A DNA stretch of 64,000 nucleotides, from positions 468,001 through 532,000 of the forward strand of contig NZ_CP162599.1 of the NCBI RefSeq assembly GCF_040958695.1, read 5' to 3'. A model generated the notes under the pieces. That model searched no databases. It saw nothing but the letters and a program-made list of their open reading frames with translations, and had not been told where the DNA came from. Shown here one piece after another: positions 25,384 through 34,816 of this stretch. Both the position numbers and the translations under genes were made by a program. Source of the DNA: Ornithinibacillus sp. 4-3. GTDB lineage: Bacteria > Bacillota > Bacilli > Bacillales > Amphibacillaceae. Each line of letters begins with the position of its first letter. The stretch's first letter is position 1.

Positions 25384-26946
25384 GTGTTTAAATTACTATT
25401 TATTTTATTGTTATCAATGGCATTGATTGCATGTTCAAATTCGACTTCAAGCAATAATGAGAAAGAAGACCCAAAAGAAATAAAAGGAGAACTAAATGTG
25501 GCCTTTCCTTCACAACCTCCATCATTAGATAACCATCTTACTACTGCACGATCCACTATTGAAGTAACGAGAAATATATTTGAAACGCTAGTCACATTTG
25601 ATTTAGATTATAATGTCAAGCCAATGTTAGCTGAATCATGGGAAGAGAGTGAGGATGGAAAAACAATTACCTTTAATTTACGAAAAGGAGTTTTATTCCA
25701 TACTGGTGAGGAGATGGATGCAGATGATGTTGTGGCTTCCATGAATAGATGGCTAAAACTATCTGGCACCGGGAAAGAAACCTTTGAGGGAGCTGAATTT
25801 ATAAAGGTTGATGATTATACAGCTAGTTTGGAACTTGTTGAACCAGTTTCAATTACTCTCGCTGTCTTAGCATTTAATGGTGCTAACTTGCCTTCAATTA
25901 TGCCGAAAGAAATTGTGGAAAGTGCGGGTGAGGAAAGTATTAATGAGTATATTGGAACTGGTCCGTTCAAATTTGAAGAATGGAAACAAGATCAGTATAT
26001 TCACCTAACACGATTTGAAGATTATCAACCGATTAACGAACCGGCAGATGGGTTATATGGTAAAAAAGAGGCACTTGTAAATGATTTGTACTTACATTAT
26101 ACTCCTGATTCTCATACGACGATGTCTGGCTTAATGTCTGGTGAGTATGATATTGCTTCAAGTCTTCCTATAGATGGTTTGGATCAGTTAAAAAATAATG
26201 AAAATATCAAGATAGATTCGGCATCTGACAACAGATTAAGTATTTACTTTAACAAAAAGAAAGGATTATTTGCAAATCCAATCGCCAGGGAAGCTATAGC
26301 AATTGGATTAAATAATGAGGATATTTTGATGGCCTCTTTTACAGATCCAGAGTATTATAACCTCAGTCATAATTTGATGATGTCTCATCAAGAGGAACAG
26401 TGGTACAGTGATTATGGAAAAGATAGGTACAACCAAAATGATATAGATTATGCTAAGGAGCTTCTGGAGGAAGCGGGATATAATGGTGAAGAAATCACTA
26501 TTTTGACGGGAAGAGATCATGACTATATCTATAATTCAGCTGTTGTCCTTCAAGAACAGCTCGAAAAACTAGGAATGAATGCAAAATTAGCAGTATATGA
26601 TTCTGCTACCGTTTCCGAATTACGTGAAGATGAGAATGCATATGATCTCTATACTAAGTCTGATACTCCAAGACCTGAACCAACTTCATTACTGTTCATG
26701 AACAGTAGCTTTTCGGGGTGGACAGATAGCCCAGAGCTCGATGCCTTGTTAGATGAGATATGGAGCCAGCCTAATCTAGAAGGCGCGCAAAAATTGTATG
26801 ATGATTTACAAAGATGGTTTATAGATTATCGACCAATCATAAAAGTTGGAGATGGTAATGCGCTTTATGCATATAGAGATACGATAGAGGGATTAGAGTG
26901 GATGGACTCGTTGATTCTTTGGAATGTACGTAAGATGGAAGAATAA
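25384..26946 (+). CDS. ABC substrate-binding lipoprotein, family 5, with altered start
   Basis: A 520-residue peptide-binding receptor, paralogue of the one at 5914-7467: shared PPSLDNHL, FNLRKGVLFHTGEEM and YIGTGPFKFEEWKQDQYIH. The lipobox is LIAC. The start is unusual. The RBS GAGGGGG (25354-25360) is 8 bases from ATT AAG TAT at 25369, exactly where an ATG-K-Y start of a normal signal peptide would lie. The first standard codon is the GTG at 25384, 23 bases past the RBS, which still leaves a short lipoprotein signal (FKLLFILLLSMALIAC). The gene may start at ATT, start weakly at GTG, or be losing function, like its decayed neighbour. Confidence 0.8.
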   Translation: MFKLLFILLLSMALIACSNSTSSNNEKEDPKEIKGELNVAFPSQPPSLDNHLTTARSTIEVTRNIFETLVTFDLDYNVKPMLAESWEESEDGKTITFNLRKGVLFHTGEEMDADDVVASMNRWLKLSGTGKETFEGAEFIKVDDYTASLELVEPVSITLAVLAFNGANLPSIMPKEIVESAGEESINEYIGTGPFKFEEWKQDQYIHLTRFEDYQPINEPADGLYGKKEALVNDLYLHYTPDSHTTMSGLMSGEYDIASSLPIDGLDQLKNNENIKIDSASDNRLSIYFNKKKGLFANPIAREAIAIGLNNEDILMASFTDPEYYNLSHNLMMSHQEEQWYSDYGKDRYNQNDIDYAKELLEEAGYNGEEITILTGRDHDYIYNSAVVLQEQLEKLGMNAKLAVYDSATVSELREDENAYDLYTKSDTPRPEPTSLLFMNSSFSGWTDSPELDALLDEIWSQPNLEGAQKLYDDLQRWFIDYRPIIKVGDGNALYAYRDTIEGLEWMDSLILWNVRKMEE

Positions 26947-26950
26947 TGAA

Positions 26951-27290
26951 TTGAACAATGAAAATCAACTATATCGAAGTACTTCTGAAGATGAAGGAAT
27001 TTCGTCTAAAGCGATATTATCTTTTTTAGATGCTGTGGAAGAGGAAAACTTGAATTACATTAGTTTCATGCTCGTCAGAAACGATAAAGTGATTGCAGAA
27101 GGGGCTTAGAACTACGTTTATTAGAGGTTTAAAGATTAAGGATTATAGGATACCAATTCAGATGGAAATCACACTGGGGAGGCATTCAATTTTCTACAGA
27201 CATAGCAAAGTTTGGGCAGTTTTATTTACAAAAATGAATGTGGAATAGCCGAATAATCGTACAAAATGAATGGATGAAATCTAGAAAATA
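26951..27290 (+). pseudogene. Remnant of a beta-lactamase-family serine hydrolase
   Basis: Right after the lipoprotein gene a reading frame from TTG 26951 gives EDEGISSKAILSFLDAVEEE and SFMLVRNDKVIAEG, the usual start of a class C beta-lactamase-like hydrolase, and stops at 27109. Most of the body is missing. From about 27145 the C-terminal block returns in pieces: KDY, a two-base slip, then GYQFRW, GGIQFSTDIAKFGQFYLQK, a TGA where GGA is expected, and MWNSRIIVQNEW. The catalytic SxxK region is absent, so it cannot be active. Confidence 0.8.
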
Positions 27291-27323
27291 GGATAAAAAA
27301 TCAAGATGTTATAGAACTACCAT

Positions 27324-27375
27324 AAAAGAGTTAGAGTTGGCTTACTACATTGATAAGCCAACTCTAACTCTTTTT
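27324..27375. terminator. Bidirectional terminator
   Basis: A 20-bp stem, AAAGAGTTAGAGTTGGCTTA with its complement, nine-base loop, then TTTTT. It abuts the end of ykoF on the minus strand. Confidence 0.9.
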
Positions 27376-27964
27376 ATTCTACATGCGATGGGCTATTTGC
27401 AGAGATAGAAACAGTCATCACAGTATGGCTTGAACCGCCATCAACAGTTGCTTGGAATACAGATTCGAGTCCTTTAAATACATCAACAGCTTCCCCATGT
27501 AAACGGGTAGAATAATGTGCTTTTGACACCTCAACATATGCTCTCATTGCCTCAATTTGGCTATAAATAATATCCATATATTGCCCACCACCTAAAGGGT
27601 AAAGCGAAAATTTTGCAGCTACATATTGTTTTAAATCTGCAAAGTTAGGTTGATTGAGACGAACATCATCTTCAGCCATAAATACATCACCAGTAGAGTC
27701 ACCAGGGCAACCAAGTGAATAAGTTACCTGTAAACCTACATGCTTTCCTGTTTTAGCAGCATGTAGGAACATAGCAGCTGTCACATCAAATACATGTACA
27801 AGCTTCCCGCGAACAGTTGTTGTAACATCATCTGTCTCTACCCATACTTTGGAAGTATCGACCTCTTTTAATGCATTTAAAATAATATCCACAAAGTCAT
27901 CACTCATTGGATAAATTGAAAAACTAGCACCTGCAATTTTACTTGTACCACAAGTTAATTCCAT
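27374..27964 (-). CDS. ykoF: Thiamine/HMP-binding protein YkoF
   Basis: A 196-residue cytosolic protein that binds thiamine or its hydroxymethylpyrimidine part. Two ACT-like repeats, each opening with a F(S)(I/L)YP motif (GASFSIYPMSDDFVDII and AKFSLYPLGGGQYMDII), match YkoF of B. subtilis. So does the start, MELTCGTSKIAG, and the SLGCPGD block. A TPP riboswitch at 28170-28255 controls it. In B. subtilis ykoF heads the ykoFEDC transport operon. Here no ykoEDC follows, and a terminator sits at the stop codon. Confidence 0.93.
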   Translation of the reverse strand: MELTCGTSKIAGASFSIYPMSDDFVDIILNALKEVDTSKVWVETDDVTTTVRGKLVHVFDVTAAMFLHAAKTGKHVGLQVTYSLGCPGDSTGDVFMAEDDVRLNQPNFADLKQYVAAKFSLYPLGGGQYMDIIYSQIEAMRAYVEVSKAHYSTRLHGEAVDVFKGLESVFQATVDGGSSHTVMTVSISANSPSHVE

Positions 27965-28103
27965 GTTAAAAATCCTCCTTTAAAATTAATAAATAATGAT
28001 GTTTTGGCATAATGATCTCTAGATTTTTCTATTAACATCTGTGATATTTGCCAGAGATTTACTTGTCCACTAGCTATAGAGGAAGAAGTATTCTGCTGAA
28101 AGA

Positions 28104-28140
28104 AAATAAAAGACTGCGCCTTGGAAAAGGGCAGTCTTAA
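28104..28140 (-). terminator. Expression-platform terminator of the TPP riboswitch
   Basis: On the minus strand AAGACTGC pairs with GCAGTCTT and CCTT with AAGG, followed by a T-rich run. It lies between the TPP aptamer and ykoF. Confidence 0.8.
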
Positions 28141-28169
28141 TGTATGCAATGATACGTATCATTTTGACT

Positions 28170-28255
28170 ACACTTCCCCACGCTAGTATTACCTAGTTCG
28201 GGTTATAAGGGTCAGAAAGTTTTCTTCTCAGCTAGAAGCTCCCCTAGTGTGGAAA
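28170..28255 (-). promoter_or_regulatory. TPP riboswitch (thi element)
   Basis: Minus-strand sequence contains CACTAGGGGAGC, GCTGAGA, GACCCTTATAACCCGA, CTAGGTAATACTAGCG and TGGGGAAGTG in the canonical order and spacing of the thi-box. It should repress ykoF when thiamine pyrophosphate is plentiful. Confidence 0.96.
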
Positions 28256-28312
28256 TATTCATTTATAACTACATATAATCCTAACGAAATATTTTAAAAA
28301 AGTAAAGTTATC

Positions 28313-29092
28313 CTATTTAGCAATAGATCCTTGAATGAGCTCTGTTATTTCTTCTCTTTTTCCTTCATGAAGAAGACTTACGATGGTACTTCCTACAATA
28401 ACACCGTCACAATGCTTGCTTAATGCATGTGCTTGCTCAATAGAGGAGACACCAAATCCGGCAAGTACAGGAACGGAGCTAGCTTGTTTTAATGATGCTA
28501 GATAATCTCCTACTCCATCCTTATGGGTTGTTCTAGCTCCTGTTGTTCCTGTGACAGAGACTGCATATAGGAAGCCTTCAGAACGTTCTGCTATTGCCTG
28601 AATTCTTTCTTTTGTACTGGTTAGAGCAGCTAATCGAATAAAGGCAATATCGTTTTCCTTTAAGCTTTCTGAAAGAAGTAATTCTTCTTCCATTGGCACG
28701 TCAGGAATAATAACACCATCTACTCCAGCAGCTGCACAATTCTCAGCAAACTTAGCAGAGCCATAGCGGAAAATAGGGTTAATATAAGTCATTAGTATAA
28801 TTGGTACATGGCGTGTTTCTTTAGATTTTTCTAGTTCTTTTAAAACACCTGATAAAGTTGTTCCAGCTTTTAATGCGCGTTGTCCAGCAGCTTGAATTGT
28901 TGGACCATCTGCAACTGGATCAGAAAAGGGAATACCAAGCTCAATCGCTGATACACCACATTCTTCTAGAAAAGCGATTTGTTCATTCAGCTGATCTAGC
29001 CCACTATCTCCAGCCATAATATATGGAATAAATAATTTTGAGTTTGCAGCTAATTTTTCTTGAAAGGTTTGATCAATATGCATTTTACCCAT
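28313..29092 (-). CDS. trpA: Tryptophan synthase alpha chain
   Basis: A 259-residue subunit that splits indole-3-glycerol phosphate to indole. Catalytic Glu is in [23 protein letters not shown], catalytic Asp in [13 protein letters not shown], and the phosphate loop is GFGVSS...GVIVGS. The start at 29092 (MGKMHIDQ) lies 7 bases after GGAGG and overlaps the end of trpB by 8 bases, so translation is coupled. Last gene of the trp operon. Confidence 0.96.
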   Translation of the reverse strand: MGKMHIDQTFQEKLAANSKLFIPYIMAGDSGLDQLNEQIAFLEECGVSAIELGIPFSDPVADGPTIQAAGQRALKAGTTLSGVLKELEKSKETRHVPIILMTYINPIFRYGSAKFAENCAAAGVDGVIIPDVPMEEELLLSESLKENDIAFIRLAALTSTKERIQAIAERSEGFLYAVSVTGTTGARTTHKDGVGDYLASLKQASSVPVLAGFGVSSIEQAHALSKHCDGVIVGSTIVSLLHEGKREEITELIQGSIAK

Positions 29093-30287
29093 GTTTGATT
29101 CCTCCCAATATATCTTTGACTTGTGCAACATCTTTATCTCCGCGTCCAGATAGACAAATAACGATTTTCTGACTTGGGTCCATCTCTTTTGCCAATTTCA
29201 CCGCATAAGCAACTGCATGGGCACTTTCTAATGCTGGAATGATACCCTCTGTTTTGGATAGGAATTGGAATGCCTCTAATGCTTCTTCATCTGTAATAGA
29301 ATCATATGTGACACGACCAAGCTCATGTAAATGACTATGCTCTGGACCAACTCCAGGATAATCGAGACCCGCAGAGATAGAAAATGCTTCTTCAATTTGG
29401 CCATCCCTATCTTGAAGCAAATGGGTCATGGTTCCATGTAAAATTCCAACAGAGCCAGCTGATAATGTAGCTGAATGTTTATTAGAATCTATACCTAATC
29501 CACCAGCTTCTACTCCGTACATTTTTACAGATTCATCATCAATAAATGGATAGAACATTCCCATTGCATTACTCCCACCACCAACAGCTGCAACAACTGC
29601 GTCAGGTAGAGAATTTGTTTTATCTAAAATTTGTTGCTTTGTTTCTTGACCGATAACTGCTTGGAAGTCACGTACAATTTTGGGAAATGGATGTGGACCT
29701 ACAACAGAGCCTAAAATATAATGTGTATCCTCGACATGGCTAACCCAGTAGCGTAATGCATCATTTACGGCATCCTTCAATGTTCCGCTTCCAGATTCAA
29801 CACTTTCTACTTTCGCACCTAGTAATTCCATGCGAAATACATTTAATTTTTGTCTTTCGATATCGACTGCTCCCATAAAGACAACACATTCTAATCCAAG
29901 AAGTGCACAAACAGTTGCTGTGGCAACACCATGCTGTCCTGCACCTGTTTCAGCAACAATCTTTCTTTTACCCATTCTTACTGCAAGCAATGCTTGCCCA
30001 ATTGTATTATTAATTTTATGTGCACCTGTATGGTTTAAATCCTCACGTTTTAAATAAAGCTGAGCACCACCAACTTTTTGTGATAAGTTTTCAGCATGAT
30101 AGAGAGGGGTTTCACGACCAACATACTGTGTTAAATAATGCTGCAATTCTTCTATAAAAGCAGGGTCATTTTTTGCTTCTGTATAGGCAGCTTCTAACTC
30201 TATTAGAGCGGGCATTAATAATTCTGGTACAAACTTACCGCCAAAGCTTCCATATCGTCCTTGCTCATTAGGCATTGTGTAATTCAT
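29085..30287 (-). CDS. trpB: Tryptophan synthase beta chain
   Basis: A 400-residue PLP enzyme joining indole and serine. The PLP lysine is in [15 protein letters not shown], the carboxylate loop in [11 protein letters not shown], and the phosphate-binding glycines in VGGGSNAMG. Of normal length. The ATG overlaps the trpF stop by one base (TAATG), with AAGGAGATG as RBS. Confidence 0.97.
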   Translation of the reverse strand: MNYTMPNEQGRYGSFGGKFVPELLMPALIELEAAYTEAKNDPAFIEELQHYLTQYVGRETPLYHAENLSQKVGGAQLYLKREDLNHTGAHKINNTIGQALLAVRMGKRKIVAETGAGQHGVATATVCALLGLECVVFMGAVDIERQKLNVFRMELLGAKVESVESGSGTLKDAVNDALRYWVSHVEDTHYILGSVVGPHPFPKIVRDFQAVIGQETKQQILDKTNSLPDAVVAAVGGGSNAMGMFYPFIDDESVKMYGVEAGGLGIDSNKHSATLSAGSVGILHGTMTHLLQDRDGQIEEAFSISAGLDYPGVGPEHSHLHELGRVTYDSITDEEALEAFQFLSKTEGIIPALESAHAVAYAVKLAKEMDPSQKIVICLSGRGDKDVAQVKDILGGIKHG

Positions 30288-30916
30288 TATTTCATCTCCT
30301 TATCTATCTGATGTTCTGCGTATCTAGCAGCTTGAATAAATTGCTTTATTTTCTCATGGTCTTTTCTACCGTTTGTTTCTACATTACTAGATACATCAAT
30401 TCCGGCAGGGCTTACTAGTTTAATTGCTTGTTCTACGTTTTCACTAGAGAGCCCTCCTGCTAAAATTACTTTTTCTCTCGGAACAGCTAATGTATCAAGG
30501 AGGCTCCAATCAAATACTTTTCCACTCCCACCACGATAGGCTTCACCAGGACTATCCATTAATAAATAATCGCAAGGATACGAGGAAAAGTCTGCTTCTG
30601 CCAAATGATTGCTAGAGTAGGCACGAATTACTTTGGCAGAGAGCTGTTTTGCTATTTCAGCTGATTCATCTCCATGTAATTGAACAAAATCTAACCCAAC
30701 TTCTTTTGTAATTTGTTCCATCTTTTCTACTGTTTCGTTGACAAATACGCCAACTTTTTTTACAGAAGGGGGGAGAGAAGATGTGATTGTTTTCGCTAGT
30801 GCTGGTGAAATCTGGCGTTTACTTGGTGCAAAAATAAAACCGATAAAATCTGCACCTTTTTCCGCTGCAACTTGAGCAGCTTCAATTGTTTTTATACCAC
30901 AGATTTTGATTATCAT
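30287..30916 (-). CDS. trpF: Phosphoribosylanthranilate isomerase
   Basis: A 209-residue TIM-barrel isomerase of the third pathway step. The general base is C7 in [16 protein letters not shown] and [10 protein letters not shown] are typical. The catalytic Asp lies in [11 protein letters not shown]. It starts 6 bases after the trpC stop, with GAGGATTG before it. Confidence 0.96.
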   Translation of the reverse strand: MIIKICGIKTIEAAQVAAEKGADFIGFIFAPSKRQISPALAKTITSSLPPSVKKVGVFVNETVEKMEQITKEVGLDFVQLHGDESAEIAKQLSAKVIRAYSSNHLAEADFSSYPCDYLLMDSPGEAYRGGSGKVFDWSLLDTLAVPREKVILAGGLSSENVEQAIKLVSPAGIDVSSNVETNGRKDHEKIKQFIQAARYAEHQIDKEMK

Positions 30917-30922
30917 GAAGCA

Positions 30923-31702
30923 TCAATCCTCAGTGTTTTTTAAAGGAATTTGTAGTTCTTCAAAGGTTGCTTGTAAATTATTAGAACGCATAAACGTTTC
31001 ACCAACTAGAATTACATTTGCTCCTGCCTTTGCAACTGTTTCTACATCTTCTTTTGTACGAATTCCACTTTCGCTTATAACAATTGTCTCCGGGTCAATG
31101 ACCATTGATGCCAGATAATCCGTTGTTTCTAAGTCCACTTCGAATGTTTTTAAATCACGATTATTAATCCCAATGATATCAGCACCTAAATCTAATGCCC
31201 GTTCCATTTCATCTTCATTATGCACCTCAACAAGAACTTCAAGGTCTAGGCTTTTCGCATATTCATATAGGTGAAAAAGTTTATTATGCTGAAGTGCAGC
31301 AACGATTAATAAAATAATATTTGCTCCAGCTTCTTTAGCGCGATCAATTTGAACAGGGTGAATCATGAAGTCCTTACATAAAATAGGGATATTAACGACT
31401 TCTCTTACGGCACGTAAATCCTCCATAGAGCCATTGAAAAAGGGCTCATCTGTTAGCACAGAAATTGCAGTTGCTCCATGTGCCTCATATGTTTTTGCTT
31501 GTTCAATCGGGTTAACATCCATTTGTATTTCTCCTTTAGAAGGGGAAGAACGTTTTATTTCCGAAATAATATTCATATGAGAGGAGCGAATTCGCTCACG
31601 AAATGTTTGCCCTGTATAGGTGGAGGCAGTGTCATATGTTTTTTCTTTTAGTTTCTCTACTTCTTTTGCTTTTTCAATTAAAATCTTATCTAATATTGTC
31701 AT
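30923..31702 (-). CDS. trpC: Indole-3-glycerol phosphate synthase
   Basis: A 259-residue TIM-barrel lyase that closes the indole ring. Family motifs: IISEIKRSSPSKG (substrate-binding Lys), ISVLTDEPFFNGSMEDL, ILCKDFMI (catalytic Lys), LVEVHNEDE (Glu), GINNRDLKTFEVD and ISESGI. Its ATG directly follows the trpD stop with no gap. Confidence 0.97.
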   Translation of the reverse strand: MTILDKILIEKAKEVEKLKEKTYDTASTYTGQTFRERIRSSHMNIISEIKRSSPSKGEIQMDVNPIEQAKTYEAHGATAISVLTDEPFFNGSMEDLRAVREVVNIPILCKDFMIHPVQIDRAKEAGANIILLIVAALQHNKLFHLYEYAKSLDLEVLVEVHNEDEMERALDLGADIIGINNRDLKTFEVDLETTDYLASMVIDPETIVISESGIRTKEDVETVAKAGANVILVGETFMRSNNLQATFEELQIPLKNTED

Positions 31703-32725
31703 TTAAACCACCTTACTAGTAAAGGACTTGCTGTAGTTAATTAATGTTTGTAATTTCTCCATTGCTGCGCCAGAATCAATGCTTTCTTGAGCCATTGCAA
31801 TACCTGTTTGAATAGAGCCTGCAGCACCGTTTGCAAATAGACCAAGTCCTGCATTTAGAAGTACAGTATCTAAGTAAGCGCCTGGTTTACCTTTAAGGAC
31901 ATTTAGTAAAATTTCTGCATTATCCTTCGCGTCTCCACCACGAATATCTTCTAGGCTATATGTTGGCAAGCCTACTTCTTCTGGAGTTAATGTGAATGGT
32001 GTTAATTTCTTATTTTCAAGTAATACTAAATGATTCTCGCCAGCAAGGGAAGCTTCATCCATATAGCCAGCTCCATTTAATACGATCGCGCGTTTTCTGC
32101 CCAATTTATACAAAGCTTCAGCCATGTCATGTAGCATATGGCGATTATAGATTCCAAGTAATTGTGTATCTAGTTCGATAGGATTTGTTAAAGGTCCTAT
32201 CGAATTCATAATGGTTGGTAAACCGAGTTCTTTACGTACTTTCATAATTTGTTTTAGGCGTGAATGTACATGTTGTGCAAATAAGAAAGCAATATTATTT
32301 TCCTGAAGCATTTCTTCAACTTGATGTTTATCTAGGGTTAATGAAATACCTAAATGCTCCAACACATCAGCGCTCCCAGTTTTACTAGAAATACTACGAT
32401 TACCATGCTTTGCTACTTTTACACCAGCCCCTGCAATAACAAATGCAGCTGTTGTACTAATATTAAAGCTGTTTGCACCATCTCCACCTGTACCACAGTT
32501 ATCCATAACATTTTGGAAACTAATGGAGCTTAAAGTGGATTTACTACGAATGACTTCAGCAAGCCCAGTAATTTCATCAGCTGTTTCTCCTTTGGCACGT
32601 AATGCTGTTAAGAAAGCTGCAATTTGTACATCTGTTACATTTTCAAAGCAGGCATTTGTTGCTGCTCTCATCTCATCTATCGTTAAATCTTCTTTATTAA
32701 TAAGCTTTTCAATATAATGTTTCAT
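31703..32725 (-). CDS. trpD: Anthranilate phosphoribosyltransferase
   Basis: A 340-residue enzyme transferring phosphoribose to anthranilate. PRPP loop DNCGTGGDGANSFNIST, the KHGNRS segment and the metal site (GYMDEASLAG) are clear. ATG 32725 with AAAGGAG 8 bases upstream gives the usual MKHYIEKLINKEDLT start. An ATG at 32746 overlapping the trpE stop would add seven unneeded residues. TrpD and TrpE are adjacent with a 21-base gap. Confidence 0.95.
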   Translation of the reverse strand: MKHYIEKLINKEDLTIDEMRAATNACFENVTDVQIAAFLTALRAKGETADEITGLAEVIRSKSTLSSISFQNVMDNCGTGGDGANSFNISTTAAFVIAGAGVKVAKHGNRSISSKTGSADVLEHLGISLTLDKHQVEEMLQENNIAFLFAQHVHSRLKQIMKVRKELGLPTIMNSIGPLTNPIELDTQLLGIYNRHMLHDMAEALYKLGRKRAIVLNGAGYMDEASLAGENHLVLLENKKLTPFTLTPEEVGLPTYSLEDIRGGDAKDNAEILLNVLKGKPGAYLDTVLLNAGLGLFANGAAGSIQTGIAMAQESIDSGAAMEKLQTLINYSKSFTSKVV

Positions 32726-32746
32726 CGGGATGACTCCTTTGTTCAT

Positions 32747-34135
32747 TCATTTTGTAACTTCCATAAGGGATCTAGACTTATGCATTGTTTCATAGTATTC
32801 CATTTCAGGATTAGATTCTGCTACAATTCCAGCTCCAGCTTGTAAATAAGCACTGCCATCCTTTACAGCCATTGTACGAATTGCAAGCGCCATATTCAGA
32901 TCACGATTAAAGCCAATATAGCCAATACCACCAGAGTAAAATCCGCGTTTCTTCTCTTCGATTTCATTGATAATCTGCATTGCTCGAAGTCGAGGAGCAC
33001 CGGAAACAGTTCCAGCAGGTAAACAAGCAATTAATGCGTCAATACTTGTTGCATCTTCTTTTAATTCTCCTTGAACTTCAGAAACGATATGGATAACATG
33101 CTGGTATTTCTCAATTTTCATATAGGTTGGTACTGTGATTGTTTCAGGGTCACAAACCTTACTGAAGTCACTCTTACTTAAATCAACAAGCATCTCATGT
33201 TCAGATAATTCCTTTGGATCCTTTAGAAAGTCTTTAATCACTTGTTTTTCTTCTGCCTCAGAGTTTGCACGTGGTTTTGTTCCAGCAATTGGATTTGTAA
33301 CAACATGCTTCCCAGTTGCCTGCACGAGACTTTCAGGAGATGCTCCGATAATTAAATAATCTTCAAAATCGATGTAAAACATATAAGGTGAAGGGTTAGC
33401 TCTTCTTAATTTACGGTAAAATCTAAATGGATCTCCTTGGAAGTCTGCTTTCATTCGTTGAGATATAACGATTTGCAAAGTTTCTCCACTGTGAATATAT
33501 TTCTGAGCTGCTTTTACTTTTTCAATAAATTTTTCTTTAGGGATATCAGGTTTAAAATTGAATTCTAAAGCTTCTGCTTCATTTTCTTGTTCTGGTTTAT
33601 GTTGATATAAGGATTTTTCTATTTGATTAATTCGTTCATCCAGTTGTTCTTCTTTTTCGTTATGAAGATTTGTAGCGATAATATGCACAGTGTCATTTCC
33701 ATGCTCATAAACAATTAAGTTTTCAAAGACCATAAAGTGTACATCAGGCATCTCTAGTTCATCAGGAAGCTCTTCGCCAATTGGAGCAAATGCGCGAATT
33801 GCATCATAGCCAATATAACCAACTGCACCACCTGTAAAAGCGAGAGGAAGTTCATATTCGATATTCGGTAAATTTTCTTTCACATACTGTAGAATATTTT
33901 GGTCGATTACTTGCTCTTCCTTTGTTTGACAATCAATAACAGTTGTAGTATTGCCACTACCAATAATTTCTTGGTAAGGATTTGAACCGATAAAGGAAAA
34001 TTTCCCTTTTGCTTCATATTGATAAGAGCTTTCTAGTAAAAATTTCTTTTTCCCATCCATATTTTGAAAGATTCCTATTGGTGTTAGTGTATCAGCGTTC
34101 ATATTCTTGGATTTATAGGATAATGTTTTAATCAT
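32747..34135 (-). CDS. trpE: Anthranilate synthase component I
   Basis: A 462-residue chorismate-using enzyme, first of the pathway. The chorismate-binding domain carries KAAQKYIHSGETLQIVISQR, SPESLVQ, PIAGTKPR, the active-site histidine in EHEMLVDLSKSD, and AGTVSGAPRLRA. Near the N-terminus LLESSYQYEAKGKFSFIG should form the tryptophan feedback site. The start at 34135 follows AAAGGAGG by 8 bases. No trpG is present in the operon, so the glutamine amidotransferase must be the shared PabA, as in B. subtilis. Confidence 0.95.
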   Translation of the reverse strand: MIKTLSYKSKNMNADTLTPIGIFQNMDGKKKFLLESSYQYEAKGKFSFIGSNPYQEIIGSGNTTTVIDCQTKEEQVIDQNILQYVKENLPNIEYELPLAFTGGAVGYIGYDAIRAFAPIGEELPDELEMPDVHFMVFENLIVYEHGNDTVHIIATNLHNEKEEQLDERINQIEKSLYQHKPEQENEAEALEFNFKPDIPKEKFIEKVKAAQKYIHSGETLQIVISQRMKADFQGDPFRFYRKLRRANPSPYMFYIDFEDYLIIGASPESLVQATGKHVVTNPIAGTKPRANSEAEEKQVIKDFLKDPKELSEHEMLVDLSKSDFSKVCDPETITVPTYMKIEKYQHVIHIVSEVQGELKEDATSIDALIACLPAGTVSGAPRLRAMQIINEIEEKKRGFYSGGIGYIGFNRDLNMALAIRTMAVKDGSAYLQAGAGIVAESNPEMEYYETMHKSRSLMEVTK

Positions 34136-34158
34136 TTTAAATTCCTCCTTTAAGTTTG

Positions 34159-34194
34159 TGTTCAAAAAGGACTTTTTTGTTGGTCTTTTGAACA
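34159..34194. repeat. Collapsed copy of the TGTTCAAAA terminal-inverted-repeat element
   Basis: TGTTCAAAA (34159-34167) and TTTTGAACA (34186-34194) form an inverted repeat with GAC/GTC inside. It lies between the last T-box terminator and the trpE RBS. The same ends bound the element at 1907-2149, and interior words CAACAAAAA and GTCCTTTTT also recur there. It should form a hairpin in the trpE leader mRNA. Confidence 0.55.
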
Positions 34195-34206
34195 TTCTCT
34201 TTAAAT

Positions 34207-34490
34207 AAAAAAGTCCTCTTTATACAGTATTTGTTTATACATGTATAAAGAGGACGATTGTGACCGTGGTGCCACCTCTATTTGAAAAAGAAAAAGCTTT
34301 TTCATCTCGATTCAGATACAGTTAAGTGATTTACTTAATGAATATCCTATCCTGATAACGGAGGAAGCCGTGTTTCCCTACTATTTGTTCAGGAAACCTC
34401 TCGTAAGGCCATTCAGCTAACGTCCACATACCGGAATCCCACCACCACCGGCTCTCTGAAATACTTATGATTAGCTTACTTTTCTTACTC
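34207..34490 (-). promoter_or_regulatory. T-box riboswitch 1 of the trp operon (TGG specifier, proximal)
   Basis: Minus strand. T-box core GAGGTGGCACCACGG (34279-34265), terminator stem GTCCTCTTTATAC/GTATAAAGAGGAC and T-run. Stem I: GTAAG pairs with CTTAC and AGCTAA with TTAGCT. The internal loop reads GAATGGC, giving specifier TGG at 34409-34411 (tryptophan). Confidence 0.93.
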
Positions 34491-34518
34491 AACAATTTAA
34501 TTTATCTATTTTTAAAAA

Positions 34519-34785
34519 CAAAAAAACCCCTATCCCAAAAACAAGGACGAGGAAATCGCGGTGCCACCTTAATTAGCTATAAAAAACAGCTCACTTTAGC
34601 AATATCGAGTAATGAATTCCATTACTGAATATTTATCTCAGATAACGTTGAGATAAAATCGCCAAAGCCTACTGCATAAAGGTTCGGTTTGGAAGCTCAG
34701 AAGTCCATTCACCTATCGCTCACACTGGTTTGCACCAACCACCAGCTCTCTTGATGTGTTACGAAAGATTACTACTCTTCGTCAT
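34519..34785 (-). promoter_or_regulatory. T-box riboswitch 2 of the trp operon (TGG specifier, distal)
   Basis: Minus strand. T-box core AAGGTGGCACCGCG (34571-34558), followed by a C-rich/G-rich terminator stem (34525-34552) and a seven-base T-run. Stem I has GAAG/CTTC at its base and loop GAATGGA, giving specifier TGG at 34705-34707. Transcribed before T-box 1, so readthrough of both is needed to reach trpE. Confidence 0.93.
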
Positions 34786-34816
34786 CGCTTAATTATGTGT
34801 GTTAATATTGTCATTA

